A DNA stretch of 8,673 bases from Candidatus Shapirobacteria bacterium UBA4062. GTDB taxonomy: Bacteria; Patescibacteriota; Microgenomatia; UBA12405. The notes beneath the pieces were generated by a model, which searched no databases, was not told the origin of the DNA, and was given only the letters and a program-made list of their open reading frames with translations. Positions 8,647 to 8,673 of this stretch are shown here, in pieces. Position 1 is the stretch's first letter. Each line of letters opens with the position of its first letter. Location of the stretch: contig DFZG01000026.1 of assembly GCA_002382075.1 (NCBI GenBank), positions 1,348 to 10,020 of the forward strand. Direction: 5' to 3'. A program made the position numbers and the translations under genes.

Positions 8647-8673
8647 TGGCAGGCCCGTGAGGATTCGCCCCGC
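8647..8673 (-). tRNA. 3' tip of a tRNA with encoded CCA, running off the window
   Basis: On the minus strand the last bases read as a tRNA end. CCA is at 8647-8649, the discriminator G at 8650, a 7-nt acceptor strand CGGGCCT at 8651-8657, a T-stem 3' strand CCTCA at 8658-8662, and a CGAAT end of T-loop at 8663-8667. Before that, a normal tRNA should show TT, but the sequence is GCGGGG (8668-8673). This departs from a T-loop and resembles half of a GC-rich palindrome such as those at 3923 and 3965. The isotype cannot be told. Unlike the two complete tRNAs here, CCA is encoded. Confidence 0.5.

Overview
The window looks like a piece of a small, AT-rich bacterial genome, most likely a Candidate Phyla Radiation (Patescibacteria) member, perhaps a Microgenomates-type lineage. 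This is inference from style. Genes are short and tightly packed, convergent ends almost touch, Shine-Dalgarno motifs are absent, several genes appear leaderless, and many small palindromes sit inside tRNA and protein genes. TAA, TAG and one TGA are all used as stops, so the standard bacterial code fits.

Left part (1-970), the tRNA island. On the minus strand lie the start of an unrecognised gene (1-180) and tRNA-Ser(UGA) (230-312). On the plus strand, two tandem 71-bp copies of a tRNA 5' half (403-544) each carry two small hairpins in the D-loop position. An intact-looking tRNA-Thr(GGU) (545-617) follows, then a single-domain GIY-YIG nuclease gene that starts 2 nt after the tRNA and stops inside the D-arm of a second tRNA 3' part (912-968). 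The acceptor strand of that 3' part (CCTGGGC) is an exact complement of the acceptor strand of the first 5' half (GCCCAGG, 403-409). The block therefore reads as one tRNA opened in its D-loop by about 490 bp carrying a tRNA copy and a nuclease gene. This is the most unusual structure here.

Middle part (970-6958). An unrecognised minus-strand gene faces away from nrdR, the ribonucleotide reductase repressor. Minus-strand genes for a membrane-anchored cupredoxin and a guanylate kinase-like protein follow. The plus strand then carries queH (queuosine synthesis), a secreted SGNH hydrolase, rpmG (ribosomal protein L33), a radical SAM/SPASM-like enzyme overlapping an EpmA-like lysyl-tRNA synthetase paralogue by ATGA, and a tiny basic proline-rich protein.

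Right part (6961-8673). On the minus strand an overlapping three-gene operon encodes an unrecognised 117-residue protein, a UPF0200/dephospho-CoA-kinase-like P-loop kinase and a dCMP deaminase. With nrdR and the guanylate kinase this gives the window a nucleotide-metabolism flavour. A small membrane-anchored six-cysteine protein and the 3' tip of another tRNA close the window.

Three patterns run across the genes: (1) short palindromic elements inside tRNAs and in frame inside proteins; (2) TAnAAT hexamers placed 6-8 nt before start codons, suggesting leaderless mRNAs; (3) strong C-over-G skew of the plus strand whatever the gene direction, lost over the GIY-YIG gene.
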